From Ligula intestinalis (lineage: Eukaryota; Platyhelminthes; Cestoda; Diphyllobothriidea; Diphyllobothriidae): 64,000 nt of DNA. The position numbers and the translations under genes were made by a program. Positions within the stretch are counted from its first letter, which is position 1. Each line of letters starts with the position of its first letter. This document shows, piece after piece, positions 24,501 to 32,695 of the stretch. The DNA is taken from the NCBI GenBank assembly GCA_036362985.1, contig JAYGXS010000001.1, forward strand, positions 73,146,126 through 73,210,125. The letters run 5' to 3'. The notes under the pieces are model-generated. The model was not told where the DNA came from, made no database searches, and saw nothing but the letters and a program-made list of their open reading frames with translations.

Positions 24501-26422
24501 GTGGCAGTGGGTCCTTCGGTTTCATGATCCGACACCTTATGGTTGCTTCCGGCGTGTGTGTGACTCGGAAGCTGTTGGCCGCCTTCTCGCACCATTTAGA
24601 GTTGGAGTCGCACACATGACAAGCGCACTTTTTGAGTTACTCGGACACTTTAATAACGATAATGCGAAGTTCCGACGATGGGGTTGGTGTTTATATTTTT
24701 TTCTGAGTTGCCTTTTCATCTGTGATTTATCGTCCATACCAAAGTGTCGTCCTCTTTGCTGAAATCTGATCGAACAATTGGGTAGGGATTTCCTATATGG
24801 GCCCCGGCAGATACGGGAACAGGAACCGCCCGTAATTTTGGGGGAGGTTTGCGCTAAATTCGACGAATAATTAGGGTTACGTTAGGACAAGGGTTGGCTT
24901 AATGGTTAGAATTAAAGATATGGTCGTGATTAAAGTTTCCATTAGTGTTAAGTTACGATTATATTTGCCCGTCCCGTCATTTAACCCGGAGTCACATATT
25001 TATATCAGCCTGTCATCTGAATGGTCCTTACAAATAATTCCGATCTCAAATTAGTTAGAAATAAAACAATAAAACCGTTTGGGTTTCATGTAACAGTCCA
25101 GAGTTTAATTACAATACTTTATTTATGCTAAGTTTACTTTTTCCGACCATCGACGTGCGACGTTATGTTTCCCTTACCATTCATTTTTCGTCGCTGCGTA
25201 TTCAGCACTTAACTTTTTGCTGCAGATCCCCTTACGAAGCAGTACTTAAGAATCTGCATGGATCCTATATTTGGTTTTCCGCCGTTGGTTCGGTCCAGCT
25301 GGTCAACTGCTCAAACTCTTCTTGAGGAGCGAGCTGTGAGAGTCCTTTGGTAAGTCCCTTCTCTCTCAAGGAACAGTCACGTTTTTTAAGTTTCATCTGC
25401 TAGTTGTTCTCGACATCCTTCCCTGTATACGGATTGCTTTTCGTCTATATAGATCCAGCCATTGCTTTCCCACTTGCGTCAGAAATACAACTGGCAATTG
25501 TTTATCATTAAAAGAAACACTACTGGCTGTAAGAAGACATCAAGTCGCAGGCAGTCTGTTGGCTCAGAGAGTTTGCAAGAGTCAAGGTTTCCTAAAAGAA
25601 GGACGATAGTTTGCGCAAACATTTTACCCAATTGACTACGATTCCTCATATCCCGACATAAGATCTTGGCAGCTTTCTCCGGCTACGTAAATGTGGTTCA
25701 GGCAGTGAGGCTCATTCTGATTGGTTTAATGGAGGCATCAACATTAAAAATAAGTTTATGACCTTTTCCCATCTAGCGGAAATGTTATCCCATTGACCTT
25801 TGCATTCTTCGGGGACTTTCGTTTGTTTTTTATATCTTTCAGTGTCCAACACTCTGTATGTTGGAATACTACTGGCTAGTTTTAATCGTCTGAATTGTAG
25901 GTCCGCTAAAGTGCTGCGCAAAAATGCTTTCTATCTCACCACATTCGATTTTCAGACTGCTGAGCTGTAAATTAAATGTTTTCCTGTATTAAGGCAGCCC
26001 ACAACATCCAGTATTTTGTCTTGCCATCAGGTTGTATTGCTGATAGTCTACCAAACGTGGGACTTTAAGCTTTCTGAGTAACTAGACCCTGATTCCAATC
26101 ATCGCGAGTTGGGGTTTCGGTTATGACTTTTAAATTGGATCGAACGACCCAATAATGAACGTTTGCTCTGCCCTGTACTGTTCTAGCTCCTGTATGACTG
26201 TTTTTGCTTCAACCGCCGTCCTGCTTTAGGGAAGATGACGTAGATACGACAGCCAGTGAGGCCAAAAAGCGCGCCAAAAAGCGTCAGGAGGAGCGCCAGC
26301 AAGCGGCCAGTGGGTCAGTCAAGATCTCCGGCTTTTTCAAGACTGAAACGCCCAAACACGACTTCTCGAAAAGGCAGCCCTTCTTTCTGCGTGCAGGACT
26401 GTCGCATGTAACAGACTTTTAG
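15351..26422 (+). CDS. RNASEH2A: Ribonuclease H2 subunit A, catalytic
   Basis: Nuclear nuclease that cleaves RNA in RNA-DNA hybrids and removes single ribonucleotides from DNA, working with subunits B and C. Exons: 15351-15597, 18341-18412, 20020-20146, 21630-21717, 21800-21937, 22018-22108, 25226-25349, 26230-26422. All are GT-AG and phase-consistent, for 1080 nt or 359 residues. Motifs in order are [12 protein letters not shown] (metal-binding Asp-Glu), [41 protein letters not shown] (Asp), [19 protein letters not shown] (Asp), GSGYPGDP (substrate-sensing Tyr), [20 protein letters not shown]. The N-terminus is about 55 residues longer than human and acidic. The C-terminus has VKISGFF, resembling a PCNA box. 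The start ATG follows CTGCAG directly, as at a splice acceptor. All active-site residues are intact, so the gene looks functional despite PLE, DNA-transposon and repeat insertions in its introns. Confidence 0.96.
15684..16196. mobile_element. Inverted-repeat DNA element in RNASEH2A intron 1
   Basis: The left end is TACAGTAGTCGCCCACGG; the reverse complement of the right end is TACAGTAGTCGTCGGCTAAT. TA flanks and CAG termini are pogo-like. Short motifs of the form TTATAAGCCCAG and GGCTTATTAG are repeated in both subterminal regions. It is about 513 bp with no transposase, so non-autonomous. The first ten terminal bases match the element at 54676-56237, but the interiors differ. Confidence 0.7.
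16197..17879. other. Remainder of RNASEH2A intron 1, largely unassigned
   Basis: It contains a G11 run near 16845 and one copy of the recurring motif with CATTGCAGCCTGAC (16536-16552) that also occurs near 29.4, 35.1 and 49.75 kb. Open frames at 17183-17729 on both strands have no recognised content. Confidence 0.4.
17880..18145. repeat. GGGTTAG-like repeat family, copy 2
   Basis: The edge sequence GGGAACAGGAACCGCCCGT leads into degenerate GGGTTAGGGCTAAGC / GATTAGGGTTAAG units. The same edge at 24821-24839 leads into the same kind of interior, so this is a dispersed family and not a telomere. Confidence 0.7.
18341..18412 (+). CDS. RNASEH2A: RNASEH2A exon 2 (72 nt)
   Basis: The exon begins [20 protein letters not shown], equivalent to GPMVYAICYCP of the human protein, and supplies the bases that join GPVL-G to A-DSKQ. 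The acceptor is ATTTCAG. The donor GTTTGT is weaker than consensus, but phase and homology fix it. It has no ATG-initiated frame of its own and is easily missed. Confidence 0.9.
20020..20146 (+). CDS. RNASEH2A: RNASEH2A exon 3
   Basis: The exon encodes [17 protein letters not shown], then [20 protein letters not shown]. The conserved DSK motif is split across the upstream intron. The donor is GTAGGT. Confidence 0.92.
20235..20345 (+). mobile_element. PLE terminal fragment with hammerhead remnant (lineage 1)
   Basis: It aligns end to end with the reverse complement of 23905-23995: ATGTCTCTGATGACGAATCC, then TCAGGCGAATAAAAGTATTG and TCTCAGCGATCAAGCCGTCT. The CUGAUGA box is intact at 20267-20273 and GTC is at 20298-20300. 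Stem I pairs GTCT with AGGC, but GAAA has two changes. A solo PLE end in RNASEH2A intron 3. Confidence 0.7.
21235..21520. repeat. CCCTAAC-like repeat family, copy 3
   Basis: The edge near 21250 (GGGATAGGAACGCTCCGCCC) and the opposite edge (GGCACAGAGTCACCCATATT, then CTCCTGTTCCCG) enclose degenerate CCTAAACC / GAAACCCTAACC units. The CTGTTCCCG edge is the reverse complement of the GGGAACAG edge in copies 2 and 4, suggesting inverted termini. Confidence 0.65.
21630..21717 (+). CDS. RNASEH2A: RNASEH2A exon 4
   Basis: The exon encodes [20 protein letters not shown], then LDQGVNLKE, matching [21 protein letters not shown] of the human enzyme. One leading base completes the split Ser codon. The donor is GTAGGC. 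Confidence 0.92.
21800..21937 (+). CDS. RNASEH2A: RNASEH2A exon 5: two catalytic aspartates
   Basis: The exon begins [20 protein letters not shown] and ends [18 protein letters not shown]. It has 46 whole codons, TTATTTCAG acceptor and GTAAGT donor. The next intron is only 80 bp. Confidence 0.95.
22018..22108 (+). CDS. RNASEH2A: RNASEH2A exon 6: GSGYP motif
   Basis: The exon encodes [10 protein letters not shown] and [15 protein letters not shown] with the conserved Tyr that senses the ribonucleotide 2'-OH in the family. Of two overlapping donors (22106, 22109), GTAGGT at 22109 reconstitutes the conserved Asp-Pro with the next exon. Confidence 0.9.
22982..23021. other. Short near-perfect hairpin
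   Basis: GAAAATGACTTGCAGCAT, a four-base GTAA loop, then ATGCTGCAAGTTATTTTC. All 18 positions pair if one G-U wobble is allowed. Tetraloop size and stem length do not fit a microRNA precursor. It may be the core of an inverted-repeat element. Intron 6 of RNASEH2A. Confidence 0.6.
23190..23765 (-). mobile_element. Possible Tc1/mariner-type transposon end
   Basis: The edge GGGTGTCCATGATGTCTGGG with minus-strand reading [20 protein letters not shown] and GNH recalls the C-terminal tail of mariner-like transposases, next to a terminal inverted repeat. I cannot find the opposite end or a DDE core, so the assignment is weak. Confidence 0.3.
23905..24740 (-). mobile_element. Penelope-like element 3' part with GIY-YIG and hammerhead remnant (lineage 1)
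   Basis: Minus strand 24615-24196 encodes [17 protein letters not shown], then [20 protein letters not shown] and [13 protein letters not shown], the lineage-1 endonuclease. Downstream (to 23905) is its 3' end with a hammerhead-like block. On the minus strand ATGATGA (23974-23980) has one C-to-A change from CUGAUGA, and CGAAACTTC (23950-23958) keeps GAAA and a UUC cleavage triplet. TATGTTTA pairs with TAAACATA as stem I. In RNASEH2A intron 6, opposite orientation. Confidence 0.8.
24780..25020. repeat. GGGTTAG-like repeat family, copy 4
   Basis: It has the edge GGGAACAGGAACCGCCCGT, then TTAGGGTTACG and GGTTAGAATTAAAG units, and the far edge CCCGGAGTCACATATTTAT, which matches GAGTCACCCATATTTTGA in copy 3. 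Confidence 0.7.
25226..25349 (+). CDS. RNASEH2A: RNASEH2A exon 7
   Basis: The exon encodes [20 protein letters not shown], then [20 protein letters not shown], matching the human [20 protein letters not shown] block. It leaves two bases of a Trp codon that exon 8 completes. The donor is GTAAGT. Confidence 0.93.
26230..26422 (+). CDS. RNASEH2A: RNASEH2A terminal exon 8
   Basis: The exon reads [20 protein letters not shown], then a charged stretch, [18 protein letters not shown], and [13 protein letters not shown] before TAG. It parallels the human WEDSASE, KITSYFLNE and RYFLERGL segments. The KISGFF part resembles a PCNA-interacting box lacking its first Gln. Confidence 0.93.
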
Positions 26423-26595
26423 AGAGGAGAGAATTCTGAAAGATTTTATGTATTTTTTTTTAATTCGAACTGTCCATAAAGTAAATTATGTATGTATCGG
26501 TGATTTTCTTTACCTTCCACCTAAGGTGTCAAAAACCTCTGCGGTCATATCTGCATTTAGCGGTTTGGAAATGCTCTTCTTGGCGGATAGTATTA

Positions 26596-26782
26596 CAGTG
26601 GAGTCCGGTTAATGTGGACACTTCCATTCCAGGCCAACTGTCCATATTAACCGGTTGTCCACATTGAGCGTGTCCACCTTAACCGGACTCCACTGTACTA
26701 TGGAGAAATTCCGTTCCTGGCCAACTGTCCACATTAAGCGGTTGTCCACATTAACCGTGTCCACATAAACCGGACTCCACTG
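26596..26782. mobile_element. pogo/Tigger-like MITE with a second partial unit
   Basis: CAGTGGAGTCCGGTTAATGT at 26596 is mirrored by TTAACCGGACTCCACTG ending at 26695, both flanked by TA, giving a 100-bp element with 24-bp inverted ends. A second, partial unit (26698-26782) repeats the interior and ends in the same ACCGGACTCCACTGTA. It lies 170 bp after the RNASEH2A stop. Confidence 0.85.
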
Positions 26783-26783
26783 T

Positions 26784-26932
26784 ATCGGCAAAGGCAAGGG
26801 AGACTGGAATTGACCGTTTCTGGCTTATTAGCCATCTTCAGTCAGTCATACCCAGCCCCAAGTGGTGCGCACCTCGGGGCTCGAGCTTTTTGACCATTCG
26901 AACGCTCTAACCATTGAGCCCTGAGCTCCTTA
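26784..26932 (-). mobile_element. tRNA-derived SINE, copy 2
   Basis: The minus strand has an A-box-like CTCAATGGTTAGAGCGTTCG, a B-box-like GAGCCCCGAG, the tail CTGAAGATGGCTAATAAGCC, and CAGTCTCCCTTGCC. It abuts the MITE at 26782. Confidence 0.75.
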
Positions 26933-26994
26933 TCTTGCCTGTGTAGGTCGAGAAATGTTGACACTAGTTAGGAACTCTTTGTCTAAACTACCGA

Positions 26995-27085
26995 CTGCTA
27001 CGGCTTCCAAGGCCCGAGAAATGAGGCCCAAGGTAGAGCGGGACAGGTAAGTTCCGTTAGGGATCAGGTGAACGTTCACCGACAA
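26995..27085 (+). repeat. SINE-associated repeat, copy a
   Basis: GCTACGGCTTCCAAGGCCCG, then GAAATGAGGCCCAAGG, AGAGCGGGACAGG and TTCCGTTAGGGATC. A near-identical block at 27296-27395 and an inverted one at 32310-32410 are each placed next to SINE sequence. Confidence 0.65.
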
Positions 27086-27118
27086 GTGTCAATATCTCCT
27101 GACCTAAACCGACAGGAC

Positions 27119-27285
27119 AGCCAGTTCGTAGCTCAATGGTTAGGGCGTTAGACTCTTATCAAAATGTCGCGAATTCGAGGCTCGGGTTGTGCACCACTTG
27201 GGTCTGGGGATGACTGAGTGACAACGGCTAATAAGCCAGAAATGGCCACTCCAGTCTCCTTTATTTTTTCCGGCAATACTAACTG
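27119..27285 (+). mobile_element. tRNA-derived SINE, copy 3
   Basis: The A box TAGCTCAATGGTTAGGGCG and B box GAATTCGAGGC form a tRNA-like head, followed by GTGCACCACTTGGG, ACAACGGCTAATAAGCCAG, CACTCCAGTCTCC and TTTCCGGCAATACT. It is flanked on both sides by the repeat at 26995-27085 and 27296-27395. Confidence 0.8.
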
Positions 27286-27295
27286 CCTATACTAC

Positions 27296-27395
27296 TAGCT
27301 GCTACGGCTGTCAGGGTCCAAGAAATGATGTCCAAGGCAGAGCGGGACACATGAGTTCCGTTAGCGGTCGGTGAACATTCATCCGCCGATGTAAA
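27296..27395 (+). repeat. SINE-associated repeat, copy b
   Basis: GCTGCTACGGCTGTCAGGG, then GAAATGATGTCCAAGG, AGAGCGGGACA and TTCCGTTAGCGGTCGGTG, in direct orientation with copy a. Confidence 0.65.
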
Positions 27396-27489
27396 TGTTC
27401 GTCCGCTTTTAGTTTTTTTTTCAACTAACTATGCCCTTAACACGTTCGATGATAGTAGAGGCTGGAAGTTATTTCAAAAGACTCCTGTT

Positions 27490-27560
27490 TTCAGAAGTCC
27501 AGTTTGGCTAATATACGTGTACTTTTGACAAATTCTCGTCAGGCCTTACATTTATATGGA
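27490..27560 (-). mobile_element. PLE terminal-repeat fragment, inverted to the adjacent PLE, with hammerhead
   Basis: On the minus strand CTGACGA (27536-27542) is followed by GAATTTGTC and AAAA in place of GAAA. GGC/GCC close stem I (27543-27545 with 27506-27508). The fragment lies directly before the plus-strand PLE at 27601 but in opposite orientation. Confidence 0.7.
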
Positions 27561-27600
27561 AATTGGGTGCGAGCTAGAGAAATTTTAGCTAAGTGAGCAG

Positions 27601-28519
27601 ATCCACAAGTTAAAACACTATGGCGGGTACGTTGATGATATCTTCGCGATCGCCACAACCGAAACTGACGTAGACGCACTTTTAAATGCGGTCAACCAAA
27701 CACACCCATCCATTACGTGTACACTGGAGGTGGAAAAGGCAGGTTCGCTTCCGTTCTTGGACGTCCTCCTAAGTAGCAGATCTGACGGAAGCGTCCGAAG
27801 GAGTGTGTATCGAAAGAAAAACCTGGTCTGGACAGTACACGAATTTTAACAGTTTTGTACCCCTCCAACAAAAGCGAAATCTAGTTTGATGCTTAGTGCA
27901 AAGGGCTGGGAAAATTTGCTCAGCAGACAGTATTGAGGAGGAGCTCAAGAAAATCGAGGACCTACTGCGTGAAAATGGGTATCCTGAGAGATTTATCACA
28001 AGGAATGTGGCGGAGAAGCAAATAAGAACTACCGCAACTTCTGTAGAAAAGAAAGCACCATTCATCAAAGTCCCCTTTTGAGGGGACGCAGCAAGTGAAC
28101 TGCTGAAAAGACGCCTAGACCAAGCCGTTACAAGAACCTTCCCAACAGCCAGAGTTCAGGTATTATTCTCACCCAACCCAATCTTACATGGGAAAGGCAA
28201 GGATAGGTTACCAGCTCAGACCACCTCAATGTGCATCTACTCTTTCACTTTTTCCTGTGGAGCCGGTTATATTGGTCGTACGAGCCGGTGCCTATCCAAA
28301 AGAATAAAAGAACACCCCCCGGCATGGCTGAGAAAAGATGAAGTCAGGAGCATAAACAGCTCTATTCTGGCGCACATGGTCGATTCCAGACATCGGCTGG
28401 AGTCCAACGAAGCTTTCCGAGTGATCTACAGTGTCCCCCCAAATTATCCGAAGCCCCTGGGTCAGCGCCTGTTGGCAACAGCAGAAGCGCCGGTTATCAG
28501 GCTGATGAAGCCTGCTTAG
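27601..28519 (+). pseudogene. 5'-truncated Penelope-like element (lineage 2): RT end plus GIY-YIG
   Basis: The plus strand reads HYGGYVDDIFAIATTETDVD (RT catalytic YVDD), then LPFLDVLLSSRSDGSVRRSV. After an extra A in an A-run it continues TWSGQYTNF, NGYPERFIT, CIYSFTFSCGAGYIGRTSR (GIY-YIG), SSILAHMVDSRHR and LGQRLLATAEA. In-frame stops and the frameshift make it a pseudogene. Its sister is the longer copy at 37512-40048. Confidence 0.88.
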
Positions 28520-28734
28520 TGCGCTTAAAAAGAACTTCCTGCAAGGCCCACAGTTGGCATGGCCCACAGCCACGTAGCGACATGCAGTCATCCACGCTGT
28601 CTGTCTCCCCCCCCGTCACCCCCTCCCCCTCCCATAGACTGCTCCAGCAAACCCTACCCTTGCAACCAGCCTTGGCTTATCGACCCACCCCCATTCCCAC
28701 TACTCACTTGTCCGAAAAGAAGAACACGTTTAAA

Positions 28735-28830
28735 CTCGCACCCAGTTTCCATATAAATGTAAGGCCTGACGAGAATTTGTCGAACGTACACGTATACTCG
28801 TCAAACTGGACTTCTGAATTCTCTGATGGG
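28735..28830 (+). mobile_element. PLE 3' terminal repeat with hammerhead core
   Basis: ATATAAATGTAAGGC leads into CTGACGA (28766-28772), GAATTTGTC, then GAAC in place of GAAA. The flank CAAACTGGACTTCTGAA matches the inverted fragment at 27490-27560 and the decayed copy near 59214-59260. Confidence 0.65.
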
Positions 28831-30295
28831 AATTTTCGCGACTCCTGTTTTGCTTATTTCTTATTTACCATCTCTACAATTCAGGTCTTGCATAGTCAGG
28901 CTGTAGATCTGAATCTACACATAGAGATTCATTTTTGGCATTTTTATAAAATGGAAAAGTAGCACAACTTAACAGCTGCCTTTTATGAATGATAATCAAG
29001 TCTATTCTGAGAAAGATAACTGGAAAATTGATTTCTGTGAATAGAGTTAATTTAATAGCATTAACACGTTTGGGCGATTGGCGCTCCTGTGATCTGCTAG
29101 TGGCCTCTACCTCCCATTAGCAGAGCCTTTGTTTTGCAAAAACAAATAGTTGGTTAGTGGTCTTTTTGGTAAATATGCACGCTTGAATATGTCACCCGGT
29201 AGATATAGCCTCTAAGTCATGTCACTCAATGCCCGCAACTTAATGCGTAGTCGGCTTGTGTTATATCGGTCACCGGTAAACCATGGGAACAGGCAAGGTG
29301 AGTGAGATCGATGCTAGCATAATTTACTCCGCTGAAATGTCTCTGATGCGCTTTCAAATTAGCGGGACGTCCTATAATGCTGCCATCTGGCAGACTAATT
29401 CCCTCCTCCGTACTGAGGGTCAGGCTACAATGGCTCCTTCTGCACATAAACTATAGCTTGCGATGTAGCTCATGACATTTTAACTGGAACATGAGAGGAT
29501 TGTGTCGACGCAAGTGTCCTTGAAGTAATTCTTATCTTTAAATAGGATTCCATAATGTGTCGATCACACCGGGGTTGTGGCTGTTGAGTGCGCTTGGTTG
29601 AAACTGCCTGCAAAGTCACTACTGTTAAAATGGCTACCTAAGTATTACAATTTTCCGCCAATTCTTGATGCCCCTATAAATCCTCACTTCTACTTACTTT
29701 GCGATGCATTATATCTCCAAACTTCTTGCCGAGGAACATGTATCTGCCTGTGGAACATGCTTTGAATGAGAATATAATATGTGAATCACCTGCGCTGCAG
29801 ACCTTCATCCTTGTGCACAGTCCACTCAGAGATCACATCTGCGTCCTTAGGCTAGGAGAAGTCAAACTACGCATAGTTCTTAAACTATGCCTTTTTCCTC
29901 AATGAAATAAAGGGTAAACGTGGCCTTCTGGAGGATAATTATTCATCGTTCAAAATTCTTACTGCACATTTTAAACAAATAACCTTCAAAAAATGCCATG
30001 GTCTGACTGTTCTCGTCTCGTCCTTAATCTCAACCTGGTTGGCCCTCAAGTCTTGTGTCGTTGAGTCTGCTTTATTGTGGCAGATTAATGTTGTCTTGCT
30101 TAAGCTGATTATACCCAAGAAACTTTATCCATCCGGTAGTAAAGTAGAAAGCGCAACTGTTGCTTCCGACCGAAATAAGGCTCTTATTCATATTTTGGTA
30201 TAACAACGAAAGGCAAAAACTCAGCCCAAGTCTTTCCAGTGAGTCAAACCAAAGCTGATAATTGCTTTGACTCATATTTAGTGTAGTCTAACGCC
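28831..30295. other. Unassigned stretch
   Basis: No gene is recognised. It holds one copy of the motif AGGAGCCATTGTAGCCTGAC (minus, near 29410-29435) shared with 16.5, 35.1 and 49.75 kb, which marks a dispersed repeat of unknown class. Confidence 0.4.
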
Positions 30296-30299
30296 AGCA

Positions 30300-30833
30300 A
30301 ATCAGGAGGCTGCTTCCTGTTTATAAGTAGCTCTCTTTGATGACGCTTTTAACCCTGTAGATGAATTTCACACTTATTAAGCTGGCTCTGCGTCCTAGCT
30401 GACCTAGCACCCGACCTTATGCCGATTAGCATTCTTATAAAGCTCGGTTTACACCTGTGCGGCACTTGAAGAGAATGTTATCCTGCAAGGTGCTGATTAT
30501 TGTTCTCATCGGCTTGGTTACCTGTGGCTTCCTATTCCTTGCAATGGCTTTTACGATCAGTGCTTTTCAGGATAAGGGGCCTGGCAGGCTAATCAATGTT
30601 TCTACGTCGGTTGTTTGGTGAGCCGCGACTGGTATTGTACCTTCGACCAGGGATCAATTGGGCGTTTAACTGTTCCTTCCCTGACGGCTGGTGATTATCC
30701 AACTTTATGTACTCCCAAAAGGTCCCCACCAGAGTGCCCATCCTGCTTTTCGACATGTCAGTTTATGTACGTATTTTCCACCATTAACACCCTTTATCTT
30801 CCTATGGTTCTCTTTTTGCTTTTTCCTTTGCCG
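30300..30833 (+). repeat. Duplicated segment with TATA-like box and small membrane ORF, copy A
   Basis: It aligns over about 535 bp with 33886-34425. Shared features in order are AATCAGGAG, TATAAGTAGCTCT, GATGAATTTCACA, CTGGCTCTGC, CTTATAAAGCTCGGTTTACA, an ATG-initiated hydrophobic ORF, and TTTTCCACCATTAACACC. Identity is around 75 percent by eye, in coding and non-coding parts alike. Confidence 0.7.
30475..30621 (+). CDS. Candidate small signal-anchor protein or first exon, copy A
   Basis: The frame begins MLSCKVLIIVLIGLVTCGFL and continues FLAMAFTISAFQDKG, a classic signal peptide or single membrane helix, 48 codons to TGA. The last codons overlap GTGAGC at 30618, a good splice donor, so this may be the first exon of a secreted or membrane protein. 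TTATAAAG lies about 40 bases before the ATG. The paralogue at 34053 keeps ATG, SCK, the helix and the AF junction. No downstream exon was identified and a mobile element origin is possible. Confidence 0.4.
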   Translation: MLSCKVLIIVLIGLVTCGFLFLAMAFTISAFQDKGPGRLINVSTSVVW

Positions 30834-30909
30834 TGGTGGGAGAATTCTGTTGGGGTTTTGAGTAATCCAGGCACGATTCATGCTCAATCGGCACTTAATA
30901 AGTTTGCGA

Positions 30910-31090
30910 TTAACTTTCCGGTAGGGATGACTTAATTGGCTTCCTTAACGAGACGCAGGAATAGGAAAGCTTAGCCCAGGTTCTACAGTTAACATTAGCC
31001 TTAAATTTAACCCTTACTCTCCCTACTCGTAACCTTAAACGGAATCCTAAATATAAAGCTTTATTGCCTGAAAGTTGGTCCAAGCATACC
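30910..31090. repeat. CCCTAAC-like repeat family, copy 5
   Basis: GGAATAGGAAAGC at the edge, then TTAGCCTTAAATTTAACCC, CGTAACCTTAAACGGAATCC. Similar in arrangement to copies 3 and 6. Confidence 0.5.
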
Positions 31091-32309
31091 TTTGCTGCGG
31101 GCTGCTTCGTTTCTAGTGTCCTGTTTAGCATGTCGTAATTACCGACTTCGCTTGTGGTAAATGGTTGGTCATGCCGCAGAAGGAATTTTCGAACTATTAG
31201 TCCCTTATTTTTGCTTGAATAGTATACAATCATTTGACAGTCCGCCATCATGGCCCTCCGGTGCGGCTACCTATGCAGCCGGTCTTCACTTCGTGCGCCC
31301 TTTCAAGCTGCTGTTGGGGCCCGCGCGAGACTCAACGTCAGCCTTGCGTGAGCTCAATGGCAGCGTTACACCCTTCGCTGTCTGATTGCAGGTGACAAGG
31401 CACACATGCTCGACTCCGGTGCCCAGAAACCGTAGCACAGACCTAAGTAGACAGATTCCTCCAACTGCCAGCGGAATTGCCATATTCTCTGCCGTCCAAG
31501 TAAAATCGGTAGACGTGTCCATGGTCGCGAACATCTTCTACATCATACTTAAATGCCTACTAAATGAATTTAAGTAGACGTAGTTTTTATTTCGTACAGA
31601 TTTTCGACTTAACTCAGTCTTACTCAATGACGTTGGCTTCCGTGGTTTGTGCTCTGGGAACCTTCAGTTCAGTTATATTCAGGGAAACACATACGAATGT
31701 TTTTTAAATCCCTTCTGGTAACAAAGTGACTAGGAAATGCATTCATACAGAGGAAAATTCGAAAAAGGTCGTTGACGAAATTGCATGTGAAAAGCGAGCA
31801 ACCATTGATTAGTCGAAGTATGTAAACATAGATGACTACTCACGTATTATCAAAGGTGTAATGACCTGTAATAGGTCTAGTTACTATGTTTGCGTGTAGC
31901 TGGTGAATGAGAACTTCGATGAATGTCCAGTACCCTCTTAGATGAATTTACACAGGTGGAGAGAACAATATCCTCGGGCAGAGCGTTCCACAGTGCAACC
32001 ACTCTGTTACTGAAGAAGTGCTTGCGTCCATCGGTCTTTACTTTGCCTGGACATAGGTTTAGGGGGTGACCGCGCAGAGTTCCAGTGTTAGCCTGGGTAG
32101 AAAAAAATCGTCCAGGACAGAGCAACAATTCAGGCCATTCATAATGAGAAACTTAACATGAGACCCCTGAGTAGTTGCCTATAGGAGAGGGAAAGTAGTT
32201 TGAGGGTCGGAAATCTGTTTTCATAGGAGTGTTCCCAAATTTTTGGTCACTTTATCGGCCGCCTATTGACTTTCTATAAGATGGTACAGTCTTTGGCAAT
32301 CCAAGGTAC

Positions 32310-32490
32310 CGTTGATGAACCTTCACCGACCGCTAACGGAACTCACTTGTCCTGCTCCGCCTTGTGCCTCATTCCTCAGGCTCTGACAGCAACTGTAGCA
32401 GCTAGTATTGTGGGCAGGTGGTATTGTTGGCAAAGACAAGGTAAACCGGAATGGCCATTTTTGGCTTACTAGCCATCGTCAGTTCGGTGA
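32310..32490 (-). repeat. SINE-associated repeat copy c with SINE tail fragment
   Basis: The minus strand has GCTGCTACAGTTGCTGTCAG and TTCCGTTAGCGGTCGGTGAA (32310-32410), joined to a SINE tail fragment at 32420-32490 (CGATGGCTAGTAAGCC on the minus strand). This is the same neighbourhood as at 27 kb, inverted. Confidence 0.6.
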
Positions 32491-32529
32491 GTTTTCATCA
32501 ACGCGCAGCAATAGCTCCCGGGCGAGGCA

Positions 32530-32695
32530 ACATGTTCGTGGCCTGATGGTTAGAGCATTTGACTCTGATCGAAACGACCGTGAGCTCGAGGCTCTGGTGG
32601 TGAACTACGCGGAGCTGGGTATGACTTGCTGACAACTGCTAATATGCCAGAAATGACCATTCCAGTCTCCCTTGTCTTTGCCGGCAATACTATTA
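32530..32695 (+). mobile_element. tRNA-derived SINE, copy 4
   Basis: A-box-like TGGCCTGATGGTTAGAGCA, B-box region CGTGAGCTCGAGGCTC, tail ACAACTGCTAATATGCCAG, ATTCCAGTCTCCCTTG, end TTTGCCGGCAATACT. Inserted within the CR1-like LINE region. Confidence 0.78.

Noticed and set aside
27119..27195. Possible functional tRNA gene
   Set aside because: The A and B boxes are tRNA-like, but no cloverleaf acceptor stem closes and the sequence continues into a SINE tail shared by other copies.
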